64,000 bases of DNA from Brevibacillus ruminantium (GCF_023746555.1 NZ_CP098755.1:1995001-2059000), one strand, 5' to 3'; positions 7,239-16,560 are shown, counted from the first letter of the stretch. Program-made: numbers and translations. The notes: generated by a model not told the origin, from the sequence alone.

Positions 7239-8582
7239 ATGCGAAAAGTATTGATTGCCAATCGCGGTGAAATCGCCAGACGGATCATTCGCACCTGCCG
7301 TGAGCAGGGAGTCGGGACAGTCGCGGTGTTTTCAGATGCAGACAAGGACCTTCCGTTTGTGCGTGAGGCAGATGAGGCTGTACACATCGGGCCACCCCCG
7401 GTGCCGCACAGCTATCTCAATGTGGAGGCGATCATTGCTGCCGCCAAACAGACCCAGGCCGATGCGATTCACCCCGGCTATGGACTGCTGTCGGAAAATG
7501 CAGCGTTTGCACGTCGCTGCGAGGAAGAAGGGCTGCTTTTCATTGGTCCAACGCCTGAGGTGATTGCCCAGATGGGGGATAAATTGACGGCGCGCAACGT
7601 GATGCAAGCAGCTGGTGTGCCCATCGTGCCTGGCTTCCAGGAACCAGCAGAGACTGCCGATGAAGCGGCTTCCATGGCGGCTGAGATCGGCTACCCGGTG
7701 ATGCTCAAAGCGAGCGCGGGCGGCGGCGGTATTGGCATGCAGATCTGTTATCAGGAAGAAGACCTGCGTCAAGCCTATCAGTCAGCAAAAGGCAGGGCAA
7801 AAGCTTACTTCGGCAATGATGCGATGTACGTGGAGCGTTATGTAGATGAGCCGCGTCATATCGAAGTGCAGATTGCCGGAGATATGCATGGCAACGTACT
7901 GCATATCCTGGAGAGAGAGTGCTCCATTCAGCGAAGACATCAAAAAGTGCTGGAGGAAAGTCCATCTCCTTTTCTGGACGCCGACACCAGGGAGAGACTT
8001 TGCGCTGCAGCCGTTCAGGCAGCACGGGCGGTAGGCTATACAGGCGTGGGAACGGTTGAATTTATCGTAGATGGAAGCAAGCAGTTTTACTTTCTGGAAA
8101 TGAACACCCGTTTGCAGGTAGAACACCCTGTTACAGAGGAGATGACCGGACTTGATCTGGTTGCCATGCAGCTCGATATTGCCCGCGGAAAACCGCTTGC
8201 GCTAAAGCAGGCAGAAATCAAGGCAATCCGGCATGCAATCGAGCTTCGCATCTACGCCGAGGACCCGGTTACCTTCATGCCTTCTCCCGGAACCATCACG
8301 CTGTATCAACCGCCGGAGCTGGAAGGGATTCGAATCGACGACGGTGTGGAGACGGGGACACAGGTAACTCCGTTTTACGATCCCATGATTGCCAAGGTGA
8401 TTGCATCTGGGGCAGACCGGGCTGAAGCCATCGAGCAAGCCAAGAAGGCATTGGAGCAATTTATCATTACCGGTATTAAAACGAACCTTCCCTTTTTGCT
8501 GGAGGTACTCGAAGACGAGCTTTTCGTGAAAGGAACCTACACGACCCGCTTCATTCAGGAGCGCAAACAAAAATCAGTCTAA
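7239..8582 (+). CDS. yngH: Biotin carboxylase subunit of an acyl-CoA (methylcrotonyl-CoA) carboxylase
   Basis: 447 residues from MRKVLIANRGEIARR, the invariant start of biotin carboxylases. The ATP-grasp glycine loop (KASAGGGGIGMQ) and the metal/bicarbonate motif EMNTRLQVEHPVTE are present. It carboxylates biotin on the following carrier protein using ATP and bicarbonate. ATG 7239 is preceded by GAGAGGAG at good distance; an upstream GTG at 7215 is less likely. It is the first gene of a five-gene operon that mirrors B. subtilis yngH-yngHB-yngG-yngF-yngE, under a perfect cre site. Confidence 0.9.
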   Translation: MRKVLIANRGEIARRIIRTCREQGVGTVAVFSDADKDLPFVREADEAVHIGPPPVPHSYLNVEAIIAAAKQTQADAIHPGYGLLSENAAFARRCEEEGLLFIGPTPEVIAQMGDKLTARNVMQAAGVPIVPGFQEPAETADEAASMAAEIGYPVMLKASAGGGGIGMQICYQEEDLRQAYQSAKGRAKAYFGNDAMYVERYVDEPRHIEVQIAGDMHGNVLHILERECSIQRRHQKVLEESPSPFLDADTRERLCAAAVQAARAVGYTGVGTVEFIVDGSKQFYFLEMNTRLQVEHPVTEEMTGLDLVAMQLDIARGKPLALKQAEIKAIRHAIELRIYAEDPVTFMPSPGTITLYQPPELEGIRIDDGVETGTQVTPFYDPMIAKVIASGADRAEAIEQAKKALEQFIITGIKTNLPFLLEVLEDELFVKGTYTTRFIQERKQKSV

Positions 8583-8596
8583 GGAGTGCAATCACT

Positions 8597-8809
8597 ATGA
8601 AGAACGTGACAGCGACAATGGCAGGTACCATCATTAACATCCTGGTGCAAAAGGGAGATCAAGTACAGGCAGGCCAAGACGTCATCGTGCTGGAGTCGAT
8701 GAAGATGGAAGTGCCGGTGCAGGCAGAAGCCGATGGTGTGGTGACGGAAATCAAGGGCAACATTGGTGATTTTGTCAATGACGGAGATGTGATCATCACG
8801 CTGGAATAG
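8597..8809 (+). CDS. yngHB: Biotin carboxyl carrier protein (biotinyl domain)
   Basis: 70 residues, a stand-alone biotinyl/lipoyl domain. The biotin-accepting Lys is in ESMKME near residue 36. The short length matches YngHB, much shorter than the fatty-acid-synthesis AccB. It lies 14 nt after yngH with an AAGGAG ribosome site and carries carboxyl groups between YngH and YngE. Confidence 0.9.
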   Translation: MKNVTATMAGTIINILVQKGDQVQAGQDVIVLESMKMEVPVQAEADGVVTEIKGNIGDFVNDGDVIITLE

Positions 8810-8857
8810 TTTTGGTCTGTATCTAAACTGAGCGCCCGCTAGGAGAGGGGGAGAACC

Positions 8858-9769
8858 ATGCAGATACAAGTGGTGGAGGTAGGACCTCGTGATGGTCTGC
8901 AGAACGAGAAAGAACTGCTCTCTACAAGTGACAAGATTCGATTGATCGAAATGCTTGCAGAAGCAGGCCTGCAGAGAGTGGAAGCAAGCTCTTTTGTCAA
9001 TCCGCGGTGGATTCCTCAACTGGCTGATGCCGGTGAGGTTTGCAAATCGCTTCCACGAGATTCGCGTGTGACGTACAGTGCTCTTGTGCCAAACCTGAAA
9101 GGACTGGAGAGAGCCAGAGAGTGTGGCTTGACCGAGGTGGCGGTCTTTATGTCCGCATCGGAGACGCATAATTTGAAAAATATCAACAAATCTATGGCAG
9201 AGACATTCCCCATACTCCGGGAGGTCGCCCGGGAAGCGCTCGCCCTGGGCATGCGCGTCCGCGGTTATGTATCCACTGTTTTTGGCTGTCCTTATGAAGG
9301 GCATGTACCTGTGGAGAATAGTCGCCGGGTGACCGAGGAGCTGGTATCCATGGGAGTGTACGAGATTTCGATTGGCGATACCATTGGTGTAGCGACACCG
9401 CTGCAAGTACATGAGGTTTTTGCGACGCTTGTGAAAGATGTTACGACTGAGCGCTTGGCCGGTCACTTCCACGATACGCGAGGCACCGGTCTAGCAAATG
9501 TAACAGCCGCATTGGACGAAGGGATTCGTGTTTTCGACAGCTCCATCGGGGGGCTGGGCGGCTGCCCGTATGCACCGGGAGCGTCAGGCAACATTTCGAC
9601 GGAGGATCTGGTGTACATGCTTCATGGGATGGGATATGAAACCAGGATTGACCTGGAGAAATTGACGGAGGCTGGTGCGTACATCCAAAAATTGCTCGGG
9701 CGCGTACTGCCGTCAAAGGTTCTCCAGGCTTCCCTCGCCCAGAAGCAGGAGCAGCCGAAACAGACCTGA
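8858..9769 (+). CDS. yngG: Hydroxymethylglutaryl-CoA lyase
   Basis: 303 residues, a TIM-barrel lyase of the HMGL-like family. The start VVEVGPRDGLQNE holds the catalytic Arg-Asp pair. The later VFDSSIGGLGGCPYAPGASGN contains the catalytic Cys of true HMG-CoA lyases. It splits HMG-CoA into acetyl-CoA and acetoacetate, the last step of leucine breakdown. Start ATG follows GAGAGGGGG. Confidence 0.92.
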   Translation: MQIQVVEVGPRDGLQNEKELLSTSDKIRLIEMLAEAGLQRVEASSFVNPRWIPQLADAGEVCKSLPRDSRVTYSALVPNLKGLERARECGLTEVAVFMSASETHNLKNINKSMAETFPILREVAREALALGMRVRGYVSTVFGCPYEGHVPVENSRRVTEELVSMGVYEISIGDTIGVATPLQVHEVFATLVKDVTTERLAGHFHDTRGTGLANVTAALDEGIRVFDSSIGGLGGCPYAPGASGNISTEDLVYMLHGMGYETRIDLEKLTEAGAYIQKLLGRVLPSKVLQASLAQKQEQPKQT

Positions 9770-9886
9770 CCATCAGAAGCGAGGACAGTCGGGAAGTTCC
9801 CTGACCATCGAAAGCGGAAGTGGTAAAGAAAAACGGAGCCACAGCAAAAACAGCGGCAAGTAACCCTTGGCAGAGGGAGGATAAGC

Positions 9887-10660
9887 ATGAGCATTTTGTT
9901 TCAGCAGGACGGGACGGTCGGTATTTTGACGATCAACCGTCCGGATGTTTTCAACTGTCTCAATCTGGATACTCTGCTTGCGATAAGGCAGAAGGTTGCG
10001 GAGGTGGCACTAGATCGTGAGGTGCGTGTGCTGATTGTCACCGGAGCGGGTGATCGGGCTTTTTGTTCCGGAGCCGATCTGAAAGAGCGGCGTTCCATGA
10101 GCGATCAGCAAGTTCAGCACTATATTAGAACCATCCGCGACACGTTCAGTGATCTGGAAAAACTGTCCAAACCGGTGATAGCTGCCATCAATGGCCTGGC
10201 ACTGGGCGGAGGAACGGAACTGGCGATCGCTTGCGATTTGCGGATTATGAGCGAAGCAGCACAAATGGGGCTGACCGAGACGTCGCTCGGGATTATTCCC
10301 GGAGCGGGCGGCACCCAGAGACTTCCGCGGCTGATCGGCAAGGGGAAGGCAAAAGAGTTGATTTTCACGGCTCGACGTGTAGTTGCCGAGGAGGCGCTTG
10401 CGATCGGCTTGGTCAATCAGGTGACTGCTCCTGATCAACTCATGTCTGCCGCGTTGGCCATGGCACAGCAGATCGCAGAGAACGCCCCCATTGCCTTGGC
10501 CCAGGCCAAATTTGCCATCGATCACGGCCTGGAGGCCGACCTGGCTACCGGATTGGCGATGGAGAGCAACGCCTATCAGGTGCTGATTCCTACCCGGGAT
10601 CGCCGGGAGGGACTGGAGGCCTTTAAAGAAAAACGCAAACCGGAGTATCGCGGCGAATAA
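9887..10660 (+). CDS. yngF: Enoyl-CoA hydratase, probable methylglutaconyl-CoA hydratase
   Basis: 257 residues, canonical crotonase. SGADLKERR gives the first oxyanion segment, NGLALGGGTELAIACD the second with the first catalytic Glu, and LTETSLGIIPGAGGTQRL keeps the second catalytic Glu (unlike the paralogue at 4745). Its place between HMG-CoA lyase and carboxylase supports the methylglutaconyl-CoA step. A 117-nt gap precedes it, the largest in the operon, and contains a short duplicated stretch. Ribosome site GAGGGAGG. Confidence 0.88.
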   Translation: MSILFQQDGTVGILTINRPDVFNCLNLDTLLAIRQKVAEVALDREVRVLIVTGAGDRAFCSGADLKERRSMSDQQVQHYIRTIRDTFSDLEKLSKPVIAAINGLALGGGTELAIACDLRIMSEAAQMGLTETSLGIIPGAGGTQRLPRLIGKGKAKELIFTARRVVAEEALAIGLVNQVTAPDQLMSAALAMAQQIAENAPIALAQAKFAIDHGLEADLATGLAMESNAYQVLIPTRDRREGLEAFKEKRKPEYRGE

Positions 10661-10680
10661 GAGGAGGGAGAGTGACACCC

Positions 10681-12219
10681 ATGAGCAAACACGCAGAAGA
10701 GATGCTGAGAGAACGCACGGCCCAGGTAGAAAAGGGCGGTGACGAGAAATACCATGACAAACTGAAGGAGCAGAACAAACTGTTTGTCCGTGATCGGCTG
10801 AAGCTGCTTTTTGATGACGAGTTTCTGCTGGAGGACGGCCTGTTTGCCAATTTTATGGCTGGTGATTTGCCGGCAGACGGAGTGGTAACCGCGATTGGGA
10901 AGGTGAACGGTCAAACGGTTTGTGTCATGGCCAACGATTCAACGGTAAAAGCAGGCTCCTGGGGGGCACGGACGGTAGAGAAAATCATCCGGATTCAGGA
11001 AACGGCAGAAAAAATGCGCGTTCCCCTGCTCTATCTGGTCGATTCTGCGGGAGCGCGGATTACCGATCAGCTCGAGATGTTTCCAGGCAGGCGCGGGGCC
11101 GGACGCATTTTTTACAACCAAGTAAAGCTCTCTGGAAAAATTCCGCAGGTCTGCATCCTGTTTGGACCCTCTGCTGCAGGGGGAGCGTATATTCCCGCAT
11201 TTTGCGACATCGTGATCATGGTGGATAAAAACGCCAGCATGTATTTGGGTTCCCCGCGGATGGCCGAGATGGTGATCGGGGAAAAAGTGACGCTGGAAGA
11301 GCTGGGCGGCGCCCGGATGCATTGTTCCGTCAGCGGCTGCGGAGATTTGCTGGCGGCTAATGAAGAAGAGGCCATTGCCGCCGCTCGTCGCTACCTCGCC
11401 TACTTTCCGGAGAACTATACCGCCAAGCCTCCCGCCGCTGCACCATTGCCGCCGCGCCCGGATACCAAAAAGATCGGTGAGATTGTGCCGGAGAATCAGA
11501 ATGCTCCATTTAATATGTACGAACTGATCGATGCGTTGGTGGACGAAGGCTCTTTCTTTGAGGTGAAAAAGCTGTTTGCCCAGGAGCTGATCACGGGGCT
11601 GGCCCGCCTGGATGGAAAACCGGTCGGCATCATTGCGAATCAGCCGCGTGTCAAAGGGGGCGTGCTGTTCGTCGACTCGGCCGACAAGGCGGCTCGATTT
11701 ATCACGCTCTGCGACGCTTACCAGATTCCGCTTTTGTTCCTGGCAGATGTACCGGGCTTTATGATTGGTACCGCTGTGGAACGGGCAGGGATAATCCGCC
11801 ACGGGGCCAAGATGATCTCGGCGATGGCCGAAGCGACCGTCCCGAAAATTTCTGTCATCGTCCGCAAAGCATACGGGGCAGGTTTGTACGCCATGGCCAG
11901 CTCGGCCTTTGAGCCTGATGCCTGCCTCGCCCTGCCTGGTGCCCAGATTGCTGTCATGGGACCCGAAGCAGCCGTAAATGCCGTGTACAGCAATAAAATT
12001 CAGGCGATTGAAGATCCGCAGGAACGCCAGGCATTTATTCAGCAAAAGCGTCAAGAATATCAGGAGGATATTGACATCTACCTGCTCGCCTCCAACCTGA
12101 TCGTCGATGCCATCATCCAGCCGGATGAGCTGCGACGCGAGCTGATCGGCAGATATGAAGTGTATGCAGGCAAAAAGCAGCAATTTTCGGATCGGAAGCA
12201 TCCGGTTTACCCAGTGTAA
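10681..12219 (+). CDS. yngE: Acyl-CoA (methylcrotonyl/propionyl-type) carboxyltransferase subunit
   Basis: About 512 residues with tandem crotonase-like carboxyltransferase domains: FGPSAAGGAYIPAF in the N half, and ADVPGFMIGTAVERAGI with RKAYGAGLYAM in the C half. It transfers the carboxyl group from biotin to an acyl-CoA, in this context 3-methylcrotonyl-CoA. Two starts are possible: GTG 10672, only ~4 nt after GGAGG, and ATG 10681, ~13 nt after. I prefer the ATG. A strong terminator ends the operon. Confidence 0.9.
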   Translation: MSKHAEEMLRERTAQVEKGGDEKYHDKLKEQNKLFVRDRLKLLFDDEFLLEDGLFANFMAGDLPADGVVTAIGKVNGQTVCVMANDSTVKAGSWGARTVEKIIRIQETAEKMRVPLLYLVDSAGARITDQLEMFPGRRGAGRIFYNQVKLSGKIPQVCILFGPSAAGGAYIPAFCDIVIMVDKNASMYLGSPRMAEMVIGEKVTLEELGGARMHCSVSGCGDLLAANEEEAIAAARRYLAYFPENYTAKPPAAAPLPPRPDTKKIGEIVPENQNAPFNMYELIDALVDEGSFFEVKKLFAQELITGLARLDGKPVGIIANQPRVKGGVLFVDSADKAARFITLCDAYQIPLLFLADVPGFMIGTAVERAGIIRHGAKMISAMAEATVPKISVIVRKAYGAGLYAMASSAFEPDACLALPGAQIAVMGPEAAVNAVYSNKIQAIEDPQERQAFIQQKRQEYQEDIDIYLLASNLIVDAIIQPDELRRELIGRYEVYAGKKQQFSDRKHPVYPV

Positions 12220-12231
12220 AAATTCTCTAGC

Positions 12232-12266
12232 AAGACTGTCTCCAAAAAGAGGAGGCAGTCTTTTTT
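12232..12266 (+). terminator. Intrinsic terminator of the yng operon
   Basis: AAGACTGTCTCC pairs with GGAGGCAGTCTT (one G-T pair) and is followed by TTTTTT. Confidence 0.9.
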
Positions 12267-12406
12267 ATTTCCGGAAAACATAGAGAAAGAAGCGATAGTG
12301 AGACAGAAGGAGGTTTTCTTTCAACAAAAGCCTATTCCTTGGATGGATGTAAGTAAACGTCAGTGAATAATTGTTCGATAATTTCGATCTTTTTACGTAG
12401 GAAGAA

Positions 12407-12435
12407 TTGATCATTTCCGCTAACTTTGGTATTCT
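12407..12435 (+). promoter_or_regulatory. Probable SigA promoter of panE
   Basis: TTGATC (12407-12412), 17-nt spacer, TATTCT (12430-12435). Both boxes differ from consensus at two positions or fewer, and the panE start follows after ~30 nt. Confidence 0.5.
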
Positions 12436-12467
12436 GGAAATAAGTATTTATTAATGTGGGTGAACAA

Positions 12468-13430
12468 ATGCCGTTTCAGAAGATACGCATGCATCTGGTT
12501 GTCATCGGTGGCGGTTCAGTGGGACTGCTTTACGCTGCACGCTTGCTTCTGAGCGGGCATTCAGTCGAACTCGTTACCCGTACACATGTTCAAGCAAAGC
12601 AATTGACAGCGGAAGGCATTACGCTTCATCAACTGGATGGCAGGCAGCGGCACACCGCCGTTCGGAGCCAACCGCTGGAAGTAGGTTTGCCGGAAGCGGA
12701 TCTTTATCTGCTGGCGGTAAAACAGACCGACCTCGATGAGATTTTGCCTTACCTGCAGAGGATTCCGCCCCGCTCTCGGGTGCTAGCACTGCAAAATGGC
12801 ATGGGACACTACGAAAGATTCACGGAGTTTCTGGATCGTCAGCAGTGTTTCTTTGCCAGCAATACCGAGGGGGCACGCCGTCTTTCGCCGGTAGAGGTAG
12901 AACATACCGGGACGGGACTGCTGCGTATTGGTCCTTGGGATGTCCAGGAAAATGCGGATCCAACATGTGCCGCTTTTGTCGAACTGGCCAATCATAGCGG
13001 CTTTCAAGCTGTTTATGAGCAGGCGATCAAGCCATTTGCCTGGCGCAAACTGCTGGCAAACGCCCTGATCAACCCGCTCACCGCCCTGTTTGAGATACCA
13101 AACGGAATGCTGCTGGAATCACCTTATACCATTCAGTTGATGAGAGAGTTGTTTGAGGAGGCAGCTTCCGTAGCCAACAGCTGCGGTGAAAAAATAGAAG
13201 AGCGAGATTGGCAGGAAGTTGTAAAAATTTGCCGAAATACATCCCGGAACATATCCTCCATGTTGCAAGACATTCGGCGGCGGAATCAGACAGAAGTAAA
13301 CGCTATCAACGGTTATCTCGTACAAATGGGAAGGGAAACCGGACAGCCCACCCCTATGCATGAGACATTGCTGCGCGCCGTGCTTCTGAAAACAGACATG
13401 GTCGAGGGGAAGGGAGAGGGCCGTGCGTGA
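12468..13430 (+). CDS. panE: 2-dehydropantoate 2-reductase
   Basis: About 320 residues. The N-terminal NADPH-binding loop is VVIGGGSVGLLYAARL. The C-terminal ApbA/PanE helical domain contains the catalytic Lys in KPFAWRKLLANALINPLTAL and the substrate segment QDIRRRNQTEVNAINGYL. It makes pantoate for coenzyme A. B. subtilis places the homologue ylbQ near ylbO/ylbP and bshC, as here. Start choice is uncertain (GTG 12456, ATG 12468 or ATG 12489); GGGTGA before 12468 favours that one. Its stop overlaps the next gene's start. Confidence 0.88.
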   Translation: MPFQKIRMHLVVIGGGSVGLLYAARLLLSGHSVELVTRTHVQAKQLTAEGITLHQLDGRQRHTAVRSQPLEVGLPEADLYLLAVKQTDLDEILPYLQRIPPRSRVLALQNGMGHYERFTEFLDRQQCFFASNTEGARRLSPVEVEHTGTGLLRIGPWDVQENADPTCAAFVELANHSGFQAVYEQAIKPFAWRKLLANALINPLTALFEIPNGMLLESPYTIQLMRELFEEAASVANSCGEKIEERDWQEVVKICRNTSRNISSMLQDIRRRNQTEVNAINGYLVQMGRETGQPTPMHETLLRAVLLKTDMVEGKGEGRA

Positions 13431-13846
13431 CCTTTTTCGGTAAACTTTGGTCGTTACTTACTGGGACATGGACCTATTTTTGGGCGATCCTGACCGCGTT
13501 TCCCTTTTTGGGGTTTCCGCTCGCTTACTTCTCGATCTTTGCTTGGAAGCGAGACCGGCGTCTGGCAGGGCGCTGGGCAATCAATATCACGAATTTTTTG
13601 TTGATTCGCGCTGTCGCCGTCGGCTATAGCGTGATTTGGCCAGAGGCAGTCTCTGTCTGGTGGTGGATTACCGGGTTCTTCGTGACGGCGATCGCGTTGC
13701 TCGGTTTCATACAAGTGAAATGGAAAGGCAAGCTCTCCTTGTTGAAAGCCAGCTTTTCAGTCTGGAGATTATCTTTTCTTCTATTTGGACTGGTCTACGT
13801 GGTGTTGTATACGACCGGAATCGTAAAGACGATGGGCAACGTGTAA
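13427..13846 (+). CDS. Small membrane protein of unknown function
   Basis: 139 residues with about four transmembrane segments (roughly 15-37, 52-70, 76-95 and 108-130). Start GTG overlaps the panE stop in GTGA, so translation is probably coupled. No family is recognised. Position after panE is not informative by itself. Confidence 0.7.
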   Translation: MTFFGKLWSLLTGTWTYFWAILTAFPFLGFPLAYFSIFAWKRDRRLAGRWAINITNFLLIRAVAVGYSVIWPEAVSVWWWITGFFVTAIALLGFIQVKWKGKLSLLKASFSVWRLSFLLFGLVYVVLYTTGIVKTMGNV

Positions 13847-13895
13847 GCACCTGCGGTTCCGATACATATTCCAATAAAGAAAGAAGGTAGGTTTT

Positions 13896-14453
13896 ATGAG
13901 GCTTCCCATCGAATCGATTGGGCATAAGATTCGCATGATTCGGAAAGAGCGTGGCTTTACCCTGGAAATTATGGCGAACAAAACCGGATTGAGCAAGGGT
14001 TTGCTTAGTCAGGTTGAGCGAGGGATTTCCCAGCCTTCCTTGGATTCGTTGTGGAAGATTACCAAGGCTCTTGAGGCATCTATCATTCATTTCTTTGAGG
14101 ATATTGATCAAAAGCAGGTGCATGTGACTCGCAAGACGAAACGCAGACAGGTCGTATTTCCGGAATCCAGCGGGACCTACTCGTTGTTGTCTGCTGGTGG
14201 AAGCGCCAAGCTGGGGATGCTGGAAGTGCGTTTGCAACCCGGCCAGCAGGTGTTGGACAAATTCGTGCAAGGTGAGGGAGAAGAATGCTTCGTCGTTGCA
14301 GCGGGAAGTGTAACCGCCCGTTTTCACGACGAAGAGCATATTCTGGAGTCGGGAGACAGCCTGACATTTGACAGCACCAAAACACATAGTATCGAAAACA
14401 CAGGCCAGGACGAAGCTGTCCTGATCTGGTCGGTCACGACGCCTCAATTTTAA
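13896..14453 (+). CDS. XRE-family regulator with C-terminal cupin domain
   Basis: 185 residues. Residues ~8-62 form a helix-turn-helix (IRMIRKERGFTLEIMANKTG, then GLLSQVERGISQPSLDSLWKI). Residues ~105-180 form a single cupin (GEGEECFVVAAGSVTARF, GDSLTFDSTKTHSIEN). This is the PuuR-like build, in which the cupin senses a small ligand, often an amine or amino-acid derivative. The regulated genes cannot be named. AAGAAGGTAGG precedes ATG 13896. A terminator follows. Confidence 0.85.
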   Translation: MRLPIESIGHKIRMIRKERGFTLEIMANKTGLSKGLLSQVERGISQPSLDSLWKITKALEASIIHFFEDIDQKQVHVTRKTKRRQVVFPESSGTYSLLSAGGSAKLGMLEVRLQPGQQVLDKFVQGEGEECFVVAAGSVTARFHDEEHILESGDSLTFDSTKTHSIENTGQDEAVLIWSVTTPQF

Positions 14454-14480
14454 GTTGCGAAAACCTACTGCTTACACTTT

Positions 14481-14513
14481 GACAACCCATTAAACGGGGT
14501 TGTCTTGTTTTTT
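14481..14513 (+). terminator. Intrinsic terminator after the cupin regulator
   Basis: GACAACCC (14481-14488) pairs with GGGTTGTC (14497-14504), followed by a T-rich stretch. Confidence 0.85.
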
Positions 14514-14527
14514 GTAGAAAGGGGGCA

Positions 14528-14536
14528 TGGTATAAT
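14528..14536 (+). promoter_or_regulatory. Extended -10 promoter of bshC
   Basis: TGGTATAAT is a perfect extended -10 (TGN plus TATAAT). No good -35 lies at the standard distance, which extended -10 promoters tolerate. The start codon is 35 nt downstream. Confidence 0.6.
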
Positions 14537-14570
14537 TTGCAGTGACAAGGAGTAAGAAAGGTGAGCTTCT

Positions 14571-16193
14571 ATGAATGTTGAATGCATATCACTTCCGTTG
14601 GCCAATCCATTGGCAGACGATTACCGGCAAGGTAAAGATAGCGCTTTGCGTTTTTTTAGGTATGCGCCCTATGACAAGCGCTCCTATCGGGAGAGGATCG
14701 AGTGGCTATCGCAAAATGATATTCCCCACCGCGAAGCATTGGCGGATGGTTTGTATACGTACAACCAGTCTATCGGCAATCACCAGGAAGCTCTGACAAA
14801 CATCGAACTGCTGCGGCAGTCGGGAACCATGGTGGTCATCGGCGGTCAGCAGGCAGGTGTGCTAACCGGGCCTCTCTACACCATCCACAAAGCCATCCAT
14901 TTGATCCAGGCTGCCAAGCGGCTGTCTGCGGAGTGGGGGGTAAGGGTTGTTCCCGTATTTTGGATTGCTGGAGAAGACCATGATATTGATGAGATTGATC
15001 ATGTTTACGGGCTTCTCGATCAAGAGAGCAAACTGTACAAGGAAAAGCTGGCGCTAAAGCGATCCGGACGGCCGTCAGCAAGCAGTGTGCAGCTTGACCA
15101 CAGTGATTGTCAGGCTTTCCTGAACAAGCTATTTGCCGGTCTGACGGAGACAAAGGAGACAAAAGAAATTCGCAAGTGGGCGGAAGAGAGCCTGGCAACC
15201 TCGAAAACCATCGTGGATTGGTTTGCCCGCTTGACGGCCGCGTTATTTGGAAAGTACGGCCTGATTCTGGTTGAATCCTCCCTTCCCTTTGTCAGAGAGC
15301 TGGAAAAACCGGTTTTTACGCAGATTCTGGAACAAAACGAATCGCTCAGCTCCCTGCTGGTGAAGGCGGCTGGAGAGCTGGAAAAGGCGGGGTATCCCCA
15401 ACAGTTGGATGTGGGCGGGCAAGAGGCCAATCTGTTTCTCTACGAAGGAGTGGACCGCCTGCAGCTACTTCGACATGGCGATCACTTCGTCACCCGCAGG
15501 GGCACCTATACCCAGGGTGAACTGCTTGAGCTGCTGAAGAAAGACCCCTGTCGATTCAGCTCAAATGTAGTGACCCGCCCGCTGATGCAGGAGCATTTGT
15601 TTCCGACCCTTGCTTTTATCGGAGGGCCGGGTGAGGTTGCTTATTGGGCGTATTTACAAGAGATTTTTGCAGCCTTCGGCAAACAGTTGCCGATCGTCCT
15701 CCCGCGGATGTCTGTGACGCTGGTTGAGGGGGCGATTGCCCGTCTGCTGAAGGAATTTGACCTGAGCATCGAGCGCGCGCTGGGAGGATTTGCGTCCTGG
15801 AAAGAAGAGTGGGAGGCCCAGCAGGGACCCTATCCGCTGACCGATCGTTTTCAGGAGGTGCGAGACGCCTTGCGGGAGCTGTACCAGCCCGTAGTCAGCG
15901 AAGTGGCCCGGTTGGAGCCGGGACTGAAGCATTTGGCGGAAAAAAATGCAGCGCGGCTCCAAGAGCAGGTAGATTTCTTGGAAAGACGGCTGCACGCAGC
16001 GCTCGATCAACGAGAGGATATCGGATTGCGACGACTGTACCGGCTGGAAACGGCATTATATCCGGCAGGAGGGCTGCAAGAGCGGAAGCTGACGATCCTG
16101 CCGTTTCTCAATAGACACGGACTGTCACTGATCGATCGACTCGTCGAGGCGCCTTTTGTCCACGATGACAGTCATCAGGTTCTGTATTTGTAA
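14571..16193 (+). CDS. bshC: Bacillithiol biosynthesis cysteine-adding enzyme BshC
   Basis: 540 residues, the usual BshC (YllA) length. Family blocks are recognisable: VVIGGQQAGVLTGPLYTIHKA near residue 85, VFWIAGEDHDIDEIDHVY near 130, and LAFIGGPGEVAYWAYL near 345. The C-terminal third is a coiled coil. BshC joins cysteine to GlcN-malate in the last step of bacillithiol synthesis. Its place upstream of the dcw cluster is conserved in Bacilli, here with extra genes between. It has its own extended -10 promoter. Confidence 0.93.
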   Translation: MNVECISLPLANPLADDYRQGKDSALRFFRYAPYDKRSYRERIEWLSQNDIPHREALADGLYTYNQSIGNHQEALTNIELLRQSGTMVVIGGQQAGVLTGPLYTIHKAIHLIQAAKRLSAEWGVRVVPVFWIAGEDHDIDEIDHVYGLLDQESKLYKEKLALKRSGRPSASSVQLDHSDCQAFLNKLFAGLTETKETKEIRKWAEESLATSKTIVDWFARLTAALFGKYGLILVESSLPFVRELEKPVFTQILEQNESLSSLLVKAAGELEKAGYPQQLDVGGQEANLFLYEGVDRLQLLRHGDHFVTRRGTYTQGELLELLKKDPCRFSSNVVTRPLMQEHLFPTLAFIGGPGEVAYWAYLQEIFAAFGKQLPIVLPRMSVTLVEGAIARLLKEFDLSIERALGGFASWKEEWEAQQGPYPLTDRFQEVRDALRELYQPVVSEVARLEPGLKHLAEKNAARLQEQVDFLERRLHAALDQREDIGLRRLYRLETALYPAGGLQERKLTILPFLNRHGLSLIDRLVEAPFVHDDSHQVLYL

Positions 16194-16220
16194 TTTCGAT
16201 CTGGATAAAACGTTTGGCAT

Positions 16221-16253
16221 AAAAGCCGCTTCCTATAAGGGTGCGGTTTTTTT
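16221..16253 (+). terminator. Intrinsic terminator of bshC
   Basis: AAGCCGCTTCCT pairs with AGGGTGCGGTTT around a short loop (one mismatch), followed by a T run to 16253. Confidence 0.75.
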
Positions 16254-16560
16254 CATGGAGCTTGCGGGATAGCTCAATACAGCAGTCTCGGAAATCTGCA
16301 TACTGAAGTCTCTGGTATGTACATGCGACAATCTATTCATCCTCCAAAAACAGCAGTCTGCTGCTTCCCGATGGAAATATCTTTGCCGCCACCAGACGCT
16401 GGCCAAAGCTCAGTCCAAAGAAGTGGTCAAGCCCGTTATTCTTGTGATACGATGGGAAAAGTTACCTGTCACTTTGTTGTCATTTGTCGAAACATTTAAC
16501 ACATACAAACGTCATACCTAATGAACAGGTGATTTCCTGCGAAAGGTGGTCAAACTTTTC
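16254..16560. other. Intergenic stretch before the SLH gene; nothing coding seen
   Basis: About 300 bases with no supported gene. A 60-codon frame at 16317-16499 lacks a ribosome site and family similarity. The only notable item is a Spo0A-box match at 16485-16491. Confidence 0.6.
16485..16491 (+). promoter_or_regulatory. Possible Spo0A box (TGTCGAA)
   Basis: TGTCGAA within TTTGTCGAAA matches the 0A-box consensus TGNCGAA exactly. It lies 70 nt upstream of the SLH gene. A single short box can occur by chance. Confidence 0.3.

Noticed and set aside
10939-12201. 420-codon open frame on the minus strand opposite yngE
   Set aside because: Antisense shadow of a clear carboxyltransferase; composition rich in His/Arg/Gln, no motifs.
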